A stretch of DNA of 64,000 nt, taken from Jacaranda mimosifolia. Its lineage: Eukaryota; Streptophyta; Magnoliopsida; Lamiales; Bignoniaceae. Made by a program: the position numbers and the translations under genes. The stretch covers positions 35,174,760 through 35,238,759 of the forward strand of contig CM032127.1 in NCBI GenBank assembly GCA_018894105.1, in the 5' to 3' direction. The notes beneath the pieces are model-generated. The model did not search any database and was not told the origin of the DNA. It saw nothing but the letters and a program-made list of their open reading frames with translations. Below, in pieces: positions 33,171 through 44,294 of the stretch (position 1 is the first letter of the stretch; every line of letters begins with the position of its first letter).

Positions 33171-33871
33171 TGAGATGCATGGTGAAGATATAGAAAACCT
33201 AAATAAGAAGATAAAAATGATGAGATCTTTGCAAGCAACAAACCCCCCCCCCCCCACTTAGAATGTCTAAGTGCTTGAAATATTAAGTCAAAATGGATAT
33301 AAATTAAAAGGAGTTTTAATTAATCCATGCCTTCTACCAATAGTATATGCTAAGACAACGTTACTGTCTTTCTATGATGGCACTCAGTCATGGGGGTCAC
33401 ACTTAGGTGGAAAGCTGTGAGCATACACTTAGCATAAGATGCACCTTTGATTTGAGTTTTCCTATGCATTGCACTCAATCACGGGGGATGTCATGGACCA
33501 GTCTTGAATTAAAGTTTGATTGGTCGGTCCGACTTAACACCTAATAGTGTAGATGGCGCACGATCACATAGGTCTATATAAAAAGTGAGGTAAAATACAT
33601 CGAGTTGCATAAGATGCATTTAGCAAACGTTGCTTACCCTTACTTGTCAATGGCACTCAGTCACGGGGGTCTACTTGCAAGTTCTTGGGATCTTGATTCT
33701 CGCTAAGAAATAAGATTTCCTGAATTCTTCTAGGGGGTGAAGGGTTTGATTATATAGTGGGAGAAAAACATGCTTGTAAGACCATAAACGTGTTTTCAAT
33801 ATCAATATCCAATCATATGCTTGTATTCTTCCTTTTATCTCTTGTAGATTTTTGAAATCTTCAAAAACAAA
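33171..33871 (+). other. E5 leader, gag-proximal part
   Basis: Non-coding. It starts at GAGATGCATGG, equivalent to about 45138 of E9. It contains the four repeated motifs at about 33379-33404 (GGCACTCAGTCATGGGGGTC), 33470-33490, 33556-33575 and 33652-33677 (GGCACTCAGTCACGGGGGTC). Confidence 0.78.
33243..33255 (+). repeat. Run of 13 C
   Basis: Thirteen consecutive C where sister leaders have AATCCCTCCAC or similar. A local homopolymer expansion. Confidence 0.9.
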
Positions 33872-34631
33872 ATGGCTAGGAACCTACTCCACACTATTAT
33901 GGAAACTAATAAGCTCATCGGGACTGATTTTCATGATTGGTTGAGAAACCTCATGATAATTCTAGACTTCAAAAACTTGGGCAATGATGCCACCAATGAG
34001 GCCCGTGAATTGTTCACTAAGTTTGTAGATGATGATCTACAAGCGAGATGCCTCATGATGGCTTCCATAACCAATGAGCTCCAAAAGACTCATGAGCATA
34101 TGAAACATACAAATGAGATCTACACACACCTACAAGAGTTGTATGGTGTACAAACAAAACACAAAAGGTTTGCTTTGTCAAGTTAGCTATTTAGGTTAAA
34201 GATGGTTGAGGGTTCGAGTATCCATGGTCATGGGCTCAAGATGATTGGACTCATCGAGAAGCTTGGAAAACTTGATTGATAATGGACAATGACCTCTACG
34301 TGATTTTGTTCCTACAACACTCTCCTCTTCGTTCAATCAATTCATTATGGACTTTAATATGTCCAAGCAAGATGTGATGATTAATGAATTGGTGAACATG
34401 TTAGTGACTGCCGATGCGATGATGAAAAAGGAAAAGCCTCTTATGTTTGCTTCTTCCTCTAAGTCTAGAGGCCTTAAGAGGCTTAGAAAGGGAGGTAAAA
34501 GGATGAAGAGTTCTTCCTTCAAATGGATGCAACCCTTGAAGAGTTCGGGGGGAATTGAGAAAAAGAAAAAGGCTAAAATCGATGCGAGTTGTTTCCATTA
34601 TGGCACAAAGGGGCATTGGAAATGAAATTGC
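33872..34631 (+). pseudogene. E5 gag, broken
   Basis: ATG at 33872 (MARNLLHTIMETNKLIG). Open for 104 codons: FHDWLRNLMIILDF, a short deletion, ELFTKFVDDDLQARCLMMAS, HTNEIYTHLQELYGVQ, then stop at 34186. The C-terminal gag is open in a second frame from 34347 with MINELVNMLVTADAMMKKEKP and a basic stretch. The zinc knuckle (34590-34631) reads CFHYGTKGHWK, stop, NC: the second Cys is Tyr and a TGA replaces Arg. Confidence 0.83.
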
Positions 34632-35075
34632 AAAGCTTAACTTGCAACCATTGAGAAGGGTAAGTACTTTATTGAAGTGGACTTGACGACCAATTCTTCC
34701 TCATGGATATTTGACATCACATATAGTTCTCACCTTTGTAATCCATTATAGGGGATGGAAAGAAGAAAGACTCTTAATGAAGGGGATATGATCTTCCGCC
34801 TAGGAAATGGAGCAAGAGTTGCAGCCATAGTCCAAGGCATTGTCAAGTTAGACTTAGAGAATGCTTGCATTGTATTAAATCCTTCTTATTACGTACCTAA
34901 CCTTGTTAAGAACATTGTTTCTATTACTGTTCTTGATAATGAAGGATATAATTTTTCTATATCAAATGGGATATTGAAAGCATTAAAGAATGGTTCTTTA
35001 ATTGCACAAGGTACATTGAATAACAGATTATACATACTTGATTCAACCTTCATTAATGCACATTCAATTAAGTAA
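34632..35075 (+). pseudogene. E5 protease region
   Basis: The protease site reads WIFDITYSSHLCNPL near 34703-34747: Asp kept, but DTG is DIT. A TAG interrupts after NPL. The frame 34755-35075 is then open for 106 codons with MIFRLGNGARVAAIVQGIVKL, LNPSYYVPNLVKNIVSI and LNNRLYILDS, ending at a frameshift near 35050. Confidence 0.8.
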
Positions 35076-36120
35076 GAGAAAATTAGATAACCAAGAAGAT
35101 GCCATCCTATGGCATATAAGACATGGACATATCTAAAAATAGAATGATCAAGTTAGAAGCTCTCAAAGCATTAAATGCTAATAGCATTGAGGACCTTCCT
35201 ACTTATGAGTCTTGTTTGAAGGGAAAAATGACCAAGGATTCTTTTGTGGGACGAATAGAGCGCACCACAACTCCTTTGGATTTGATCCATATGGATGCTT
35301 GTGGCCTACTAAGAGTTAATGTGAGAGAAGACTATAATCATCGAAGATTATAATCAGTTTGAACATGTGCATCTTATGAAGTACAAGTCCTAATCCTTTG
35401 AAAAGTTCAGAGTATATAAATGAAGTAGAAAAACAAAAGGGACTTAGTATTAAAGCTCTTCAATCGGATCGAGAGAGAGAATACTTAAGTACTGAATTCT
35501 TGGATTATCTAAAGGAGAATGAAACTATCTCTTAATGGACTCCATCCGGCACATCCCAACACAATAGAGTGGCCAAGAGGAGAAATCGTACCTTGTTGGA
35601 TATGGTATGTTCCATGATGAGATTTTCTGATGTACTTATATCCTTTTAGGGATATACCTTAGAAATGGCGGTGAGGTTACCAAATGTAGTACCCTCAAAA
35701 TCGGTGCCAAAAATGCTGCATGAGATGTAGTATTGCAAAGCACCCTCTACCATTATCTCAAGGTTTGGGGGTTTCCCGCTTACGTTAAGCGATCCATGGG
35801 AGACAAGTTGGATGGTAGATCCATCTTGTGCAAGTTTGTGGGATACTACTTTTATGATCTCTCAGAGCAAAAGGTGTTTGTTTCAAAGAATGCCTACTTT
35901 TTGGAAAATGAATTTCTATTAGATAGAAACAACATTGTTGAACTTGATGAAGTTCAAGATGATCATCAAATTCCACAAGCAGTGGAAACAAGTGAGCATC
36001 AGGAGCCGGACATACAACCTCTAAGAAGGTCGGACCGAATCAAGAATCAACTCGAAAGGTTCGAATTCCTTCATGAGACAGGCCAATCGGATAGTGATCC
36101 AAAGACCTATGAGGAAGCTA
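35076..36120 (+). pseudogene. E5 integrase and linker, broken
   Basis: Zinc domain remnant: the frame 35123-35353 has KNRMIKLEALKAL and YESCLKGKMTKDSFVG (first Cys of the CxxC-type pair is Tyr), then HMDACG with the first catalytic Asp. The core continues with SDREREY (second Asp kept, GG lost) and NRVAKRRN, where the catalytic Glu is Lys. Stops occur near 35536 and 35650. The linker is open from 35733: KVWGFPAYVKRSMGDKLDG, FLLDRNNIVELDEVQ, RRSDRIKNQLERFEFLHETG, TYEEAMLDIDSG. Confidence 0.8.
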
Positions 36121-36885
36121 TGTTGGACATAGACTCGGGACATCGACAAAAAGCTATGAAATCCGAAATGGACTCCATGTACTTCAACAAAGTATGGACT
36201 TTAGTAGATCCAATCGAGGGAATAGTTCTCATTGGTTGCAAGTAGGTCTATAGGCGAAAACTAGGAATCGATGGAGAGGTATTGACCTGTAAGGCATGAC
36301 TAGCGGCAAAGATTACACTCAAAGACTCGGTATCAATTTTGAGGAAACCTTTTCACTAGCTGTAATGCCTAAGTCTATTGAAATTTTACTTGACATAGCC
36401 ACATAGTATGACTATGAGATATGGCAAATAGATGTAAAAATTGATTTTCTCAATAGAAACATTAAAGAAGAAATTTGCATAGAGCAACCACAAGGTTTTA
36501 CATCCAAAGTAAGTGAGCAAAAGGTTTGCAAACTCCAGAGATCTATTTATGGACTCAAACAAGCATCTTGAAGTTGGAACATACATTTTGATAAGATAGT
36601 CAAATCGTTTGGCTTTGTCAAAAATGTATACGAACCTTTTGTGTACAAGAAGGAAAGTGGGAGTAGTATACAGTTTATTTGCTTTATGTTGATGACATTT
36701 TTCTCATTGGGATTGAGAGAGAAATGTTAGAGTGTACTAAAGCATAGTTATATACTCAATTCTCCATAAAGAATTTGAGAGATGTATCTTACGTATTAGG
36801 AATACGTATCTATAGAGATAGATCAAAGAGGATGTAGGGGCCTTTCAAAACCCCGTACATTGACAAAATACTAAGGAGGTTTGAT
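36121..36885 (+). pseudogene. E5 reverse transcriptase, broken
   Basis: The N-terminal RT is in frame with the linker (MDSMYFNKVWTLVDPIEG ... IGCK) until a TAG at 36243. Then come scattered blocks: IEEEICIEQPQGFTSK, KVCKLQRSIYGLKQAS, and LYVDDIFLIG with the catalytic YVDD intact (36685-36696). Several single-base indels break the frame, for example before LLYVDD, where a base is missing relative to E9. Confidence 0.78.
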
Positions 36886-37846
36886 ATGGAAGAATCCAAG
36901 AGAGGATTTCTCCCTTTGGGACATGGCATTCATCTCTCCAGGTCTATAGCTCCTAAGACTGACGATGGGAGATCGAGAATGTCCTATATACCTTATTCAT
37001 CTGCTATTAGGAGCATAATATATGTTGTTCAATGTACAACACTGGATGTAGCACACACTCTAAGTGTTATGAGCCATTTCCAATCCAACCTCGATGAATG
37101 TCACTGGATGGCTGTTAAAACAATTCTTAAGTACTTGAGAAGGACTAAGGACTTATTTTTGTATACGATACTGAACAATTGAAACTCATGTGTTTTTAGA
37201 TTCAAGTTTCCAATCCAATGTAGATAAACTAAAATCCACTTCTGGATATATATTTTACCTCAATGGCGGAATGTCATTGGATGGCTGTTAAAACAATCCT
37301 TAAGTACTAGAGAAGGACTAAGGACTTGTTTTTTATATACGATAATGAACAATTGAAACTCCAGTGGTTTTTGGATTCAAGTTTCCAATCCAATGTAGAT
37401 GACCTAAAATCCAATTCTGGATATATATTTTACTTCAATGGCGGCATGGTGATTTGGAAGAGTTCCAAATAAGATACCACAATAGATTCCACTACAAAGA
37501 CAGAATATATTGTAGCTTCGAAAGTGGCAAAGGAAGGTGTTTGGATGAAAACCTTTATCTAAGAGTTGGATGTAGTGCCTAGCATTGCTGAGCTAGTAGT
37601 TGTCTTCTGTGATAATAATGGGGCTGTCACGCAAGCTAATGAGTCAAGATCTCATCAGTGATCCAAGCACATATTGAGGTGATATCATTTGATCTGGGAT
37701 ATCATTGATAGAGGCAACATCTGAGTGGAGAGAGTTTCCTTGGAAGAGAATATAGCATATCCATTGACAAAACCCCCAACGCAAAAGACCTTTGGAGGAC
37801 ACCTTTAGAAGATGGGTTTTAAGACTATAGGGAATTGACTTTAGGG
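36886..37846 (+). pseudogene. E5 RNase H with internal tandem duplication
   Basis: The frame 36886-37182 covers MEESKRGFLPLGHGIHLS, AIRSIIYVVQC, SHFQSNLDECHWMAVKTILKYLRRTKDLFL. A 173-base segment is then repeated in tandem (37098-37270 and 37271-37443), so the connection and RNase H start occur twice in different states. The rest of RNase H follows in broken frames (WKSSK, stop; TTKTEYIVASKVAKEGVWMKTFI; FCDNNGAVTQAN). Confidence 0.82.
37098..37443. repeat. 173-base tandem duplication in E5 RNase H
   Basis: Units 37098-37270 and 37271-37443 both begin ATGTCAYTGGATGGCTGTTA and end in CAATGGCGG. They differ at about ten positions, so the duplication is not very recent. It is absent from E4 and E9. 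Confidence 0.9.
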
Positions 37847-37865
37847 CAAGTGGAAGATTGTTGGA
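37847..37865 (+). other. E5 polypurine tract and first 7 bases of its lost 3' LTR
   Basis: CAAGTGGAAGAT followed by TGTTGGA (37859-37865). The next base begins leader sequence of a minus-strand element, preceded by a short (ATC) run. The LTR was cut off seven bases in. Confidence 0.85.
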
Positions 37866-37978
37866 TCATCATCATCATCCAAACACTCCATTATATAAAT
37901 TGGATCAAGTATTTGGAGATCTAGATCAATCTATTACATGAATCAATCAATCAAAAATCCAAATTAAAGCATGAAATA

Positions 37979-37991
37979 GGTTCCGATACCA
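37979..37991 (-). other. E6 primer-binding site
   Basis: GGTTCCGATACCA on the plus strand, a diverged reverse complement of TGGTATCAGAGCC, two bases from the LTR edge at 37994. Confidence 0.8.
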
Positions 37992-37993
37992 CT

Positions 37994-39293
37994 TGAAGGA
38001 GTGTGTAACACAAGGATCCATGAAATAAAGCAAATAAAGCTAAATAAAAATTGACTACACATCTTCCAAGGATCAAATTTTGTTGTAAAATGGATTTGGA
38101 AGAAGATAAATACCTTGATTTCTCAAAAATCCAAGGTAGAATAGAAGAAAGGCTTGAACAATTCAAAGTAGTCTTCCTCTGGCATAGCAGCAATCCGACA
38201 ACTTTTTCCCTATCAAAACACCTCCAAATTTGCTAAAATTTGGATAGCTCCTCACCAACAACTTAATGAAGATCTAGTAAAAAATTCAGAAAAAAAGAAA
38301 ACAAAATCAATGAGAGGTTGAAATTCGCCTCCAAAATCTCTGCCCCTGCAATAGATCTCCAAGGAGCTAAGCTATCCAATTGTCTAGCCTCTAATGTGAT
38401 GATACACACACCATAGGCAAATCCCAATAAATCCTTAGTCAGCTAGAAAACAAAGGAGAGAAGAAATGATGAACGCCAATTCGAGGAAGGAGGGTGAAGA
38501 AAAAAGTGTAAAACTTCAACACATGAGTGAAACACACAATTTAGAAGGAAAAGTGGAATCTAGAATGCATGCTTGCATTTGGCCACCCACTTTCTATTTA
38601 TAGAGGAGGGAGGTGTAATGCTAGTTGGCATCACACCTCCCATGAGATGAGGCACCACCTAAGTAAGGCATAGAACATGTGAAATGTTAATTTCACTTGT
38701 ATTTGAATTTCATTGGAATCTTCATTTCATCTTATGAAATGTCATCCAAATAAAATCTAAATGCACTCCAAATGAACTTTTTCATTTCAATTTCCCTCCA
38801 AAAAATAATTCTTCAGCTTAATTACGTTAACCACTTAATTTAATTAATTGGTCTGGACTTAAGTTTTTAAGTCAACTAGCTTAACTCTTTAAGTTAGAAA
38901 GTGTTAGCTCCTTAAGTTAACTTGACCAATTAATAGTCATATGGAACCAATTAAATTAACTCAATTAGTCTAATTTAACTCCTTAAATTATTTTGATCAA
39001 TTTAACAATTAAATCGATGAAGCTAAAATGACTAAAAATTAGCCAACCATTTTCATCCACAAATCGATCATGTGGAATTTTCTATCTCTTAGAAAATTTT
39101 GTTCATCAAATAGAACTTCCTATTGGCTTTTATGTGTGACCCATCAGGTTCAACCATTTATTTGATATGGGCTCACAACTCTTGTCATATTTAGAATATC
39201 AAAATATTCACATTAGTTTAAACTTCTTTAAACTAATAACTCAATTAAATTAATCTCTATTAATTGAAGAGCACCCAATCTCCATGGTAGATG
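37994..39293 (-). repeat. 5' LTR of E6, right part missing
   Basis: Starts TGAAGGAGTGTGTAACAC. Its U5 end is another variant. It runs to CTCCATGGTAGATG and stops where a plus-strand LTR begins; the expected continuation TCCAACCTCAAGCCC is absent. The antisense ORF 37951-38193 is chance. Confidence 0.83.
38595..38638 (-). promoter_or_regulatory. LTR TATA-like site and hairpin (E6)
   Basis: TATTTATAGA lies at about 38595-38604. The inverted repeat at 38611-38638 has AGGTGTAATGC facing GGCATCACACCT, with mismatches in the centre. Confidence 0.5.
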
Positions 39294-40618
39294 TGTTGGA
39301 ATAGTGCCCCATAAGCCAATTAGATTGACATGTAAACTATTTCACTTGTGACGCAATTTTGATTGAATGATATTCATTAAATGGCCATCTCCATCGTATG
39401 CTTATATCTTCTTTACTGGGATTTGGTTGAAGCCTTTAGATCACACAAGACTACGAGACTTGGCCAATAGACTCGATGATGATCATGAAACAACTCTTAC
39501 ATGATCATGATCTTAAATATTCCAAGACGTAGGATCTTATAAAATAAGGCATCTAGGATCCAAAAAAACTTCCACTAACGATGCATAAATCAAAAGGTTG
39601 GATGTTTCTCTGTTTCATGAGCAAGGCCACAAGGCAGTGAAGGCCCAGTCCAAAGAATCCACTAGATAGCCAAAGAGGTAAGTCGGTAGTGGCAAGTTCT
39701 GAAGCTTACGCTAGTGCATATAATTAGTTCTTTCACTTGAGGATCCATGGTAACCTCGTGTCTAAGTCCTCATACTTTGACTCTTCCCTAGCCACATAAC
39801 GGGTCATTCTAGTGGTGATTGGTCATGAGCTACTTAGATATAGAGGTTTGTGAGATCCAAGATGGGATCTGACTCCTTGTCGTTGTGAAGTTGAGTACAT
39901 CTCCTATGTATTCTATAATGATTGATTCCAAGAAATCCTTCCGCAATGTAGTATGACAATTTGAAAAAGGTATTTTCCAAAGATGAGGTCATAAAGTGGA
40001 ATCGAATGCTCGGAATAGAAACATAGTATTGAGGTTATTAGGGAGCCGATAAATATCTTGGCCTAAGCCTCTTTTGGGAGTTAGGAAATGGAAGGACCGT
40101 ATTTGCAAGGTACACATAGAGATAGAATGGTTCTCCAAAAGCATGCATTTCGGCCAATAAGTTGGGCTCTATAGGCATGAGGTTGGACATCGACCATGGA
40201 GATTGGGTACTCTTCAATTAATGGAGATTAATTGAATTTAGTCATTTGTTTAAAGGAATTTAAACTAATGTGAATATTTCATATTCTATAAGTCACAAGG
40301 AGTTGTGAGCCAATGTCCAATAAATAATAGAACCTAATGGGTTGTGTACAAAACCTAAGGAATTAAGTTAACAATTATTTGCTTAAGGAGTTAAGCAAAT
40401 TGACTTAAAAGTTAAGTTAAAGGTTAATTAATTAAATTAAAGTATTTAATTTAATTGAAATGAAGAATTAATTTTTTAGGGAAAATTCAAAAGAAATGTT
40501 CATTTAGTGTGAATTAGAATTTATTTAGATGACATTTGATGATATGAAATTCAGATTCCAAATGAAATTCAAATCCACCTGCCAACCTGCAAGGGCTAGT
40601 TAGCGCCACCCTTGATGA
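39294..40618 (+). repeat. Truncated plus-strand LTR inside the E6 LTR
   Basis: Begins with a clean LTR start TGTTGGAATAGTGCCCC and follows the plus LTR order (compare 18904-20455) with several deletions, for example around 40370. It breaks off near GCCACCCTTGATGAG, where minus-strand LTR8 sequence begins. AGATG just before it may be one half of a lost target duplication. Confidence 0.8.
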
Positions 40619-41717
40619 GCTACTATGAGAATTTCAAATCAAAACTTCTTCTCGATCTCTTGAAAAAAAATCGCCAAGTCACTGCCCTAACTGGTGGATC
40701 TCCAAAGCACAACAATCCTATTGTCTTGCCTCTATCAGTATGATCCACACACCAATGTTTTTTTCAATTTATCCTCAATATTAACTAGAGATAGAGAGGA
40801 GAAATGACAGCTTGAAGGCTGATTTTGGGGTTGGAGAACAAGAGAGAAGTGGAGCTTCAACTCATGAGGCAACACTTTGGATGAGGAAAAATGTGAGAAT
40901 CTAACTCTTCACATGGATTGATATATGGCTGCCCACTGTCACCTCAATATCTCTATATAGATGGATTGGCATCACACCTTCCTCAAGATGGGAGGGACTT
41001 CCAATTTGTCTTGCAAGTTGGCAAATTCAAATCTAATTTGAATTTTGTGTGGATTTCAATTACATCTAAAATTTAATTTCAAATTAATTAAATGCCACAC
41101 CAAATGAACCTTTCATTTGAATTTTCCCTCCAAAATGTATTCTTCTCATTAATTAAATTAAACACTTTGATTTAGTTAATTTAATTATTGGCTTAACTCT
41201 TAAGTCAATTAGCTTAACTCTTTAAGTTAACTTAAAATTGTTAAATTAACTCTTTAAGTTAACTTAATCTATTGATGGTCATGTGGGACCAAATAATCAA
41301 CTCCTTAATTATTGATCTAATTTAAGTCCTTAAATTATTTGATCAATTTAACAATCAAATTAATAAAGCCAAAACTGACCTCAATTTTCGGTCAACCCAA
41401 AATCGATTACATTGAGTAAGTTTCTAACATTTAGAAAAATTCCTTCATTAATTAGGAAATGCAATTAGCTTTTGTGTGTGACCTGATAGGTTCTACCATT
41501 CATTGGACATGGGCTCACAACTCCTTGTGACTTTTGACTATCGTATAGTTATTTTAGTTTAAACTGCTTTAAACTAATCGACTCAATTCAATTAATTTCC
41601 ATTAATTGAAGTGTACCCAATCTCCATGGTTGATGTCCAACCTCAAGCCCACGGAGCCCAACTAATTGGCCAAAATGAACGCTTTTGGAGAACCATTATA
41701 GCTCTATACATACCATG
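40619..41717 (-). repeat. LTR8, piece 1 (old host LTR)
   Basis: Minus-strand LTR sequence starting in the U5-side block (CTCTTGAAAAAAAATCGCC) and running to TACATACCATG, where E9 inserted. It continues at 51803 and again at 62174. Near 40950-40980 a TATA and the right arm of the LTR hairpin remain (TGGCATCACACC is reduced to TTGGCATCACACC with no left arm). Confidence 0.85.
41713..41717. repeat. E9 target-site duplication, left
   Basis: CCATG directly before TGTTGGAATAG; identical to 51803-51807. Confidence 0.95.
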
Positions 41718-43765
41718 TGTTGGAATAGTGCCCAACAAGCCAATGAGATTAGCATGAAAACTATTTCACTTGTGATACAATCTTAATTGAATGATATTAT
41801 TCTTATATGGCCATCTTCATCTTATGCTCATATTACTTCACTAGCATATGGTTGAATCCCTTAGATCACATAAGACTACGGGACTTGGTCAGTTCACTCG
41901 GTGGTAATCATGGAATAAGTCTCACACGGTCATGACCTTAAACATCCCAAGTGATAGAATTTTAAGAGACGGGGCATCTAAGATTTGGATAAACTTGTAA
42001 TAACAGTGCATAAATCCAAGGGTTGGATGTTGCTCCATTCCATGAGCAAACCATATGTGATATGGGTGCATGTTAGTGGGTGCTTGTTAGAGAACAAGGC
42101 ATTGGAGACCCGCCCGAATATCCTACCAAATAGTCGTAGTGGCAAGTTCTCTAGCTTATGCAAGTTCATATAATTAGTTATTTGACATGAGGATCCATTG
42201 TAACATTGTGTTTAGGTCTCATGCTTTGACTCCTCCCTAGCCACTTAGCGAGCGTTCCGGTGGTGATTGGGCATGAGCTACTTAGACATGGATGTTTGTG
42301 AGATCCAATATAGGATCCAACTCCTCGTCTTTGTGAAGGGCGAGTACATCTCTTATGTGTTCTATGATGATAGATTTCAAGGAGTCCTTGGCCAAGGTAG
42401 TGTGACAATTTGGAAAAGAAAGTTTCCAAAGATGAGGTCAGAAAAGAAATCGAACATTAAGAATAGATGCATAGCATTGAGGCTACTAGGGAGCCGAAAA
42501 ATATCTTGCCCTAGGCCTCTATTATGAGATAGGAGACAGAAGGACCGTATTTGCATGGTACACATAAAGCTAGAATGGTTTGCCATTAGCATTTAATCGG
42601 CCAATTGTTGGGCTCCATGGGCTTAAGGTTGGACATCGACCATAAAGATTGGTACTGTTCCATTAATAGAGATTATTGATATAAGTCAGTTAGTTTAAAA
42701 GGAGTTTTAAACTAACGTGAATATATGATATTCTAAAGTCACAATTGTTGTGAGCCCATATCCAATGAGGGGTAGAACCTAATTTGTCACACACAAAAGC
42801 CAATTGGAAATCCTAAATAATGAGGAGGAATTTTGTAAGTGTTAGAAAAAATCCTAGAGGACCAAAAATGTGAGAAAGAAATCTTGATGCAATTTTTAGT
42901 CATTTGGTTTAATCAATTTAATTGTTAAATTGATCCAATTAAATTAATTATTAATTTATTTTAATGCCACATGATTATCAATTAGTCAAGTCAAACTTAA
43001 AGAGTTAAGTTTGATGACTTAAATGTTAAGTCAATATTTAATTAAATTAAAGTGTTTAATTTAATTAAATGGAATAATGAGTTTTGGAGGGAAATTTAAA
43101 ATTAAGCTTGCTAGTTGGCATGCTTAGTTGGCAACCCTCCTTATCTTCCCTCTATATATAGATATAGAGGGGGGTAGCCAATGAGAAGAATCAGCCACAC
43201 TTTTTGCATCAAATTGTTAGATCAAAAATTCCCTCCAAAAGTGATTCTCTCATGAGTTGAGGTTTCACTCTCTGCTTCCTCCCCACAATTTTTGGCCTTC
43301 AACCTAGCTCTCTTCCTTCTTGATTTTTCTAGCTAAATTGAGAGGGAAAGGATAGTCCAAAGGTGTGTGGACTTTGACATTAGGGGCAAAACGTATTACG
43401 GATTGCTTGCTTTGGTGATCCTTTGTTCCAGCAGAAATTTTAAGGTCTCTATTCGAAAGAATTCTGGTGGTTAATTTGACATCTGGATGCTCTTCTTTGA
43501 GTCAGCTTTCATTTGGTCCAGATTTGGTTCTATTCCAAGGTAGTTTGCTAGATTAAACGTTGATCACGCCTAGCTACGCCAGTAGTAGTTTCCTCTCGAG
43601 AAAGGAAGCTCTTTTTCTACCTTTGGTTGGATTTTTCTTAAGAGGTAACAATATAACCTTAATCCACTATATATGCATGATTTAGATCATTTTGTTGGTG
43701 TAAGATATGTTAGATTTCAGTTTTTATATGTTTTAAATTGGATCCTTAGCCATGCACCTCTTTCA
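41718..43765 (+). repeat. 5' LTR of E9
   Basis: 2048 bases, TGTTGGAATAGTGCCC to CACCTCTTTCA. Compared with its 3' partner it has lost the hairpin upstream of the TATA box (GCAACCCTCCTTATCTTCCC at 43129-43150). By eye about 10% of the first 190 positions differ, mostly C/T and G/A. The ORFs 41985-42173 and 42267-42527 are chance. Confidence 0.93.
43153..43160 (+). promoter_or_regulatory. LTR TATA box without its hairpin (E9 5' LTR)
   Basis: TATATATA in the usual place (CCCTCTATATATAGATATAGAGG), but the inverted repeat normally about 10 bases upstream is deleted. Confidence 0.6.
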
Positions 43766-43767
43766 AG

Positions 43768-43780
43768 TGGTATCAGAGCC
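43768..43780 (+). other. E9 primer-binding site, intact
   Basis: TGGTATCAGAGCC, the exact canonical initiator tRNA-Met PBS of plant copia elements, two bases after the LTR end. Confidence 0.95.
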
Positions 43781-44294
43781 TAATTTCATGCTATATTTTG
43801 GATTCTCTTTTGATTGATTCATGTGGTAAATTGATCATGATCTAAAAATACTTGATTCAAGTCATGGATTGGAGTGTTTCTGTGATGTTATATGTGGCTC
43901 CTATGGTAATGAATAGAAATTATGCTAATATGTGTTTTTGATTGTTAAATTCATATGTTAGTATAATTTGATTCATGTTTAGCTAATGTTAAATTTTGAT
44001 TTAGCATTCGATGATGTTATATGTTGATATAGCATGTTGTATTTGGCCTTAAATTGTTTTGGTCATTTTCGGATCCAATTGGATTGGATATAATTGGAGT
44101 TTATTTGAATGCTTTGAAGGTGTTTGAAGAATGGTGATTCTTCCTTAGATTTGATTTTTGAAGCAATTTGAGAACTTTAATTTCTATTTCTTAAAGTGTT
44201 TATAATCTGAAAATTTATCATAAAATGTATGGAATTACATTATGAAAGTGTCCATAAGGTGTGGGAAGAGAAAAAGGCAAAAATATGGCAAAAG

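Larger units (their letters stand above)
33171..37865 (+). mobile_element. E5: copia internal region without LTRs
   Basis: A plus-strand element starting in the middle of its leader and running through gag, protease, integrase, RT and RNase H to the purine tract and the first seven bases of a 3' LTR (TGTTGGA at 37859-37865). The 5' LTR, PBS and first ~1.3 kb of leader are missing, and so is the rest of the 3' LTR. Both ends are joined to minus-strand elements (E3 and E6), which points to deletion or recombination between inverted copies. Confidence 0.85.
37866..39293 (-). mobile_element. E6: 5' end of a minus-strand copia element
   Basis: About 110 bases of leader (CAAACACTCCATTATA ... CAATCAATCAAAAATCC), a PBS (37979-37991) and the first 1300 bases of its 5' LTR. 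The body of the element is gone, replaced by E5. On the right it is cut by a plus-strand LTR. Confidence 0.82.

Noticed and set aside
37865..37880. ATC microsatellite as an independent feature
   Set aside because: Only about five units, at a rearrangement junction; noted as junction sequence, not as a meaningful repeat array.
43768..43780. Possible tRNA gene remnant
   Set aside because: Only the 13-base PBS complementary to the initiator tRNA is present; no cloverleaf follows.
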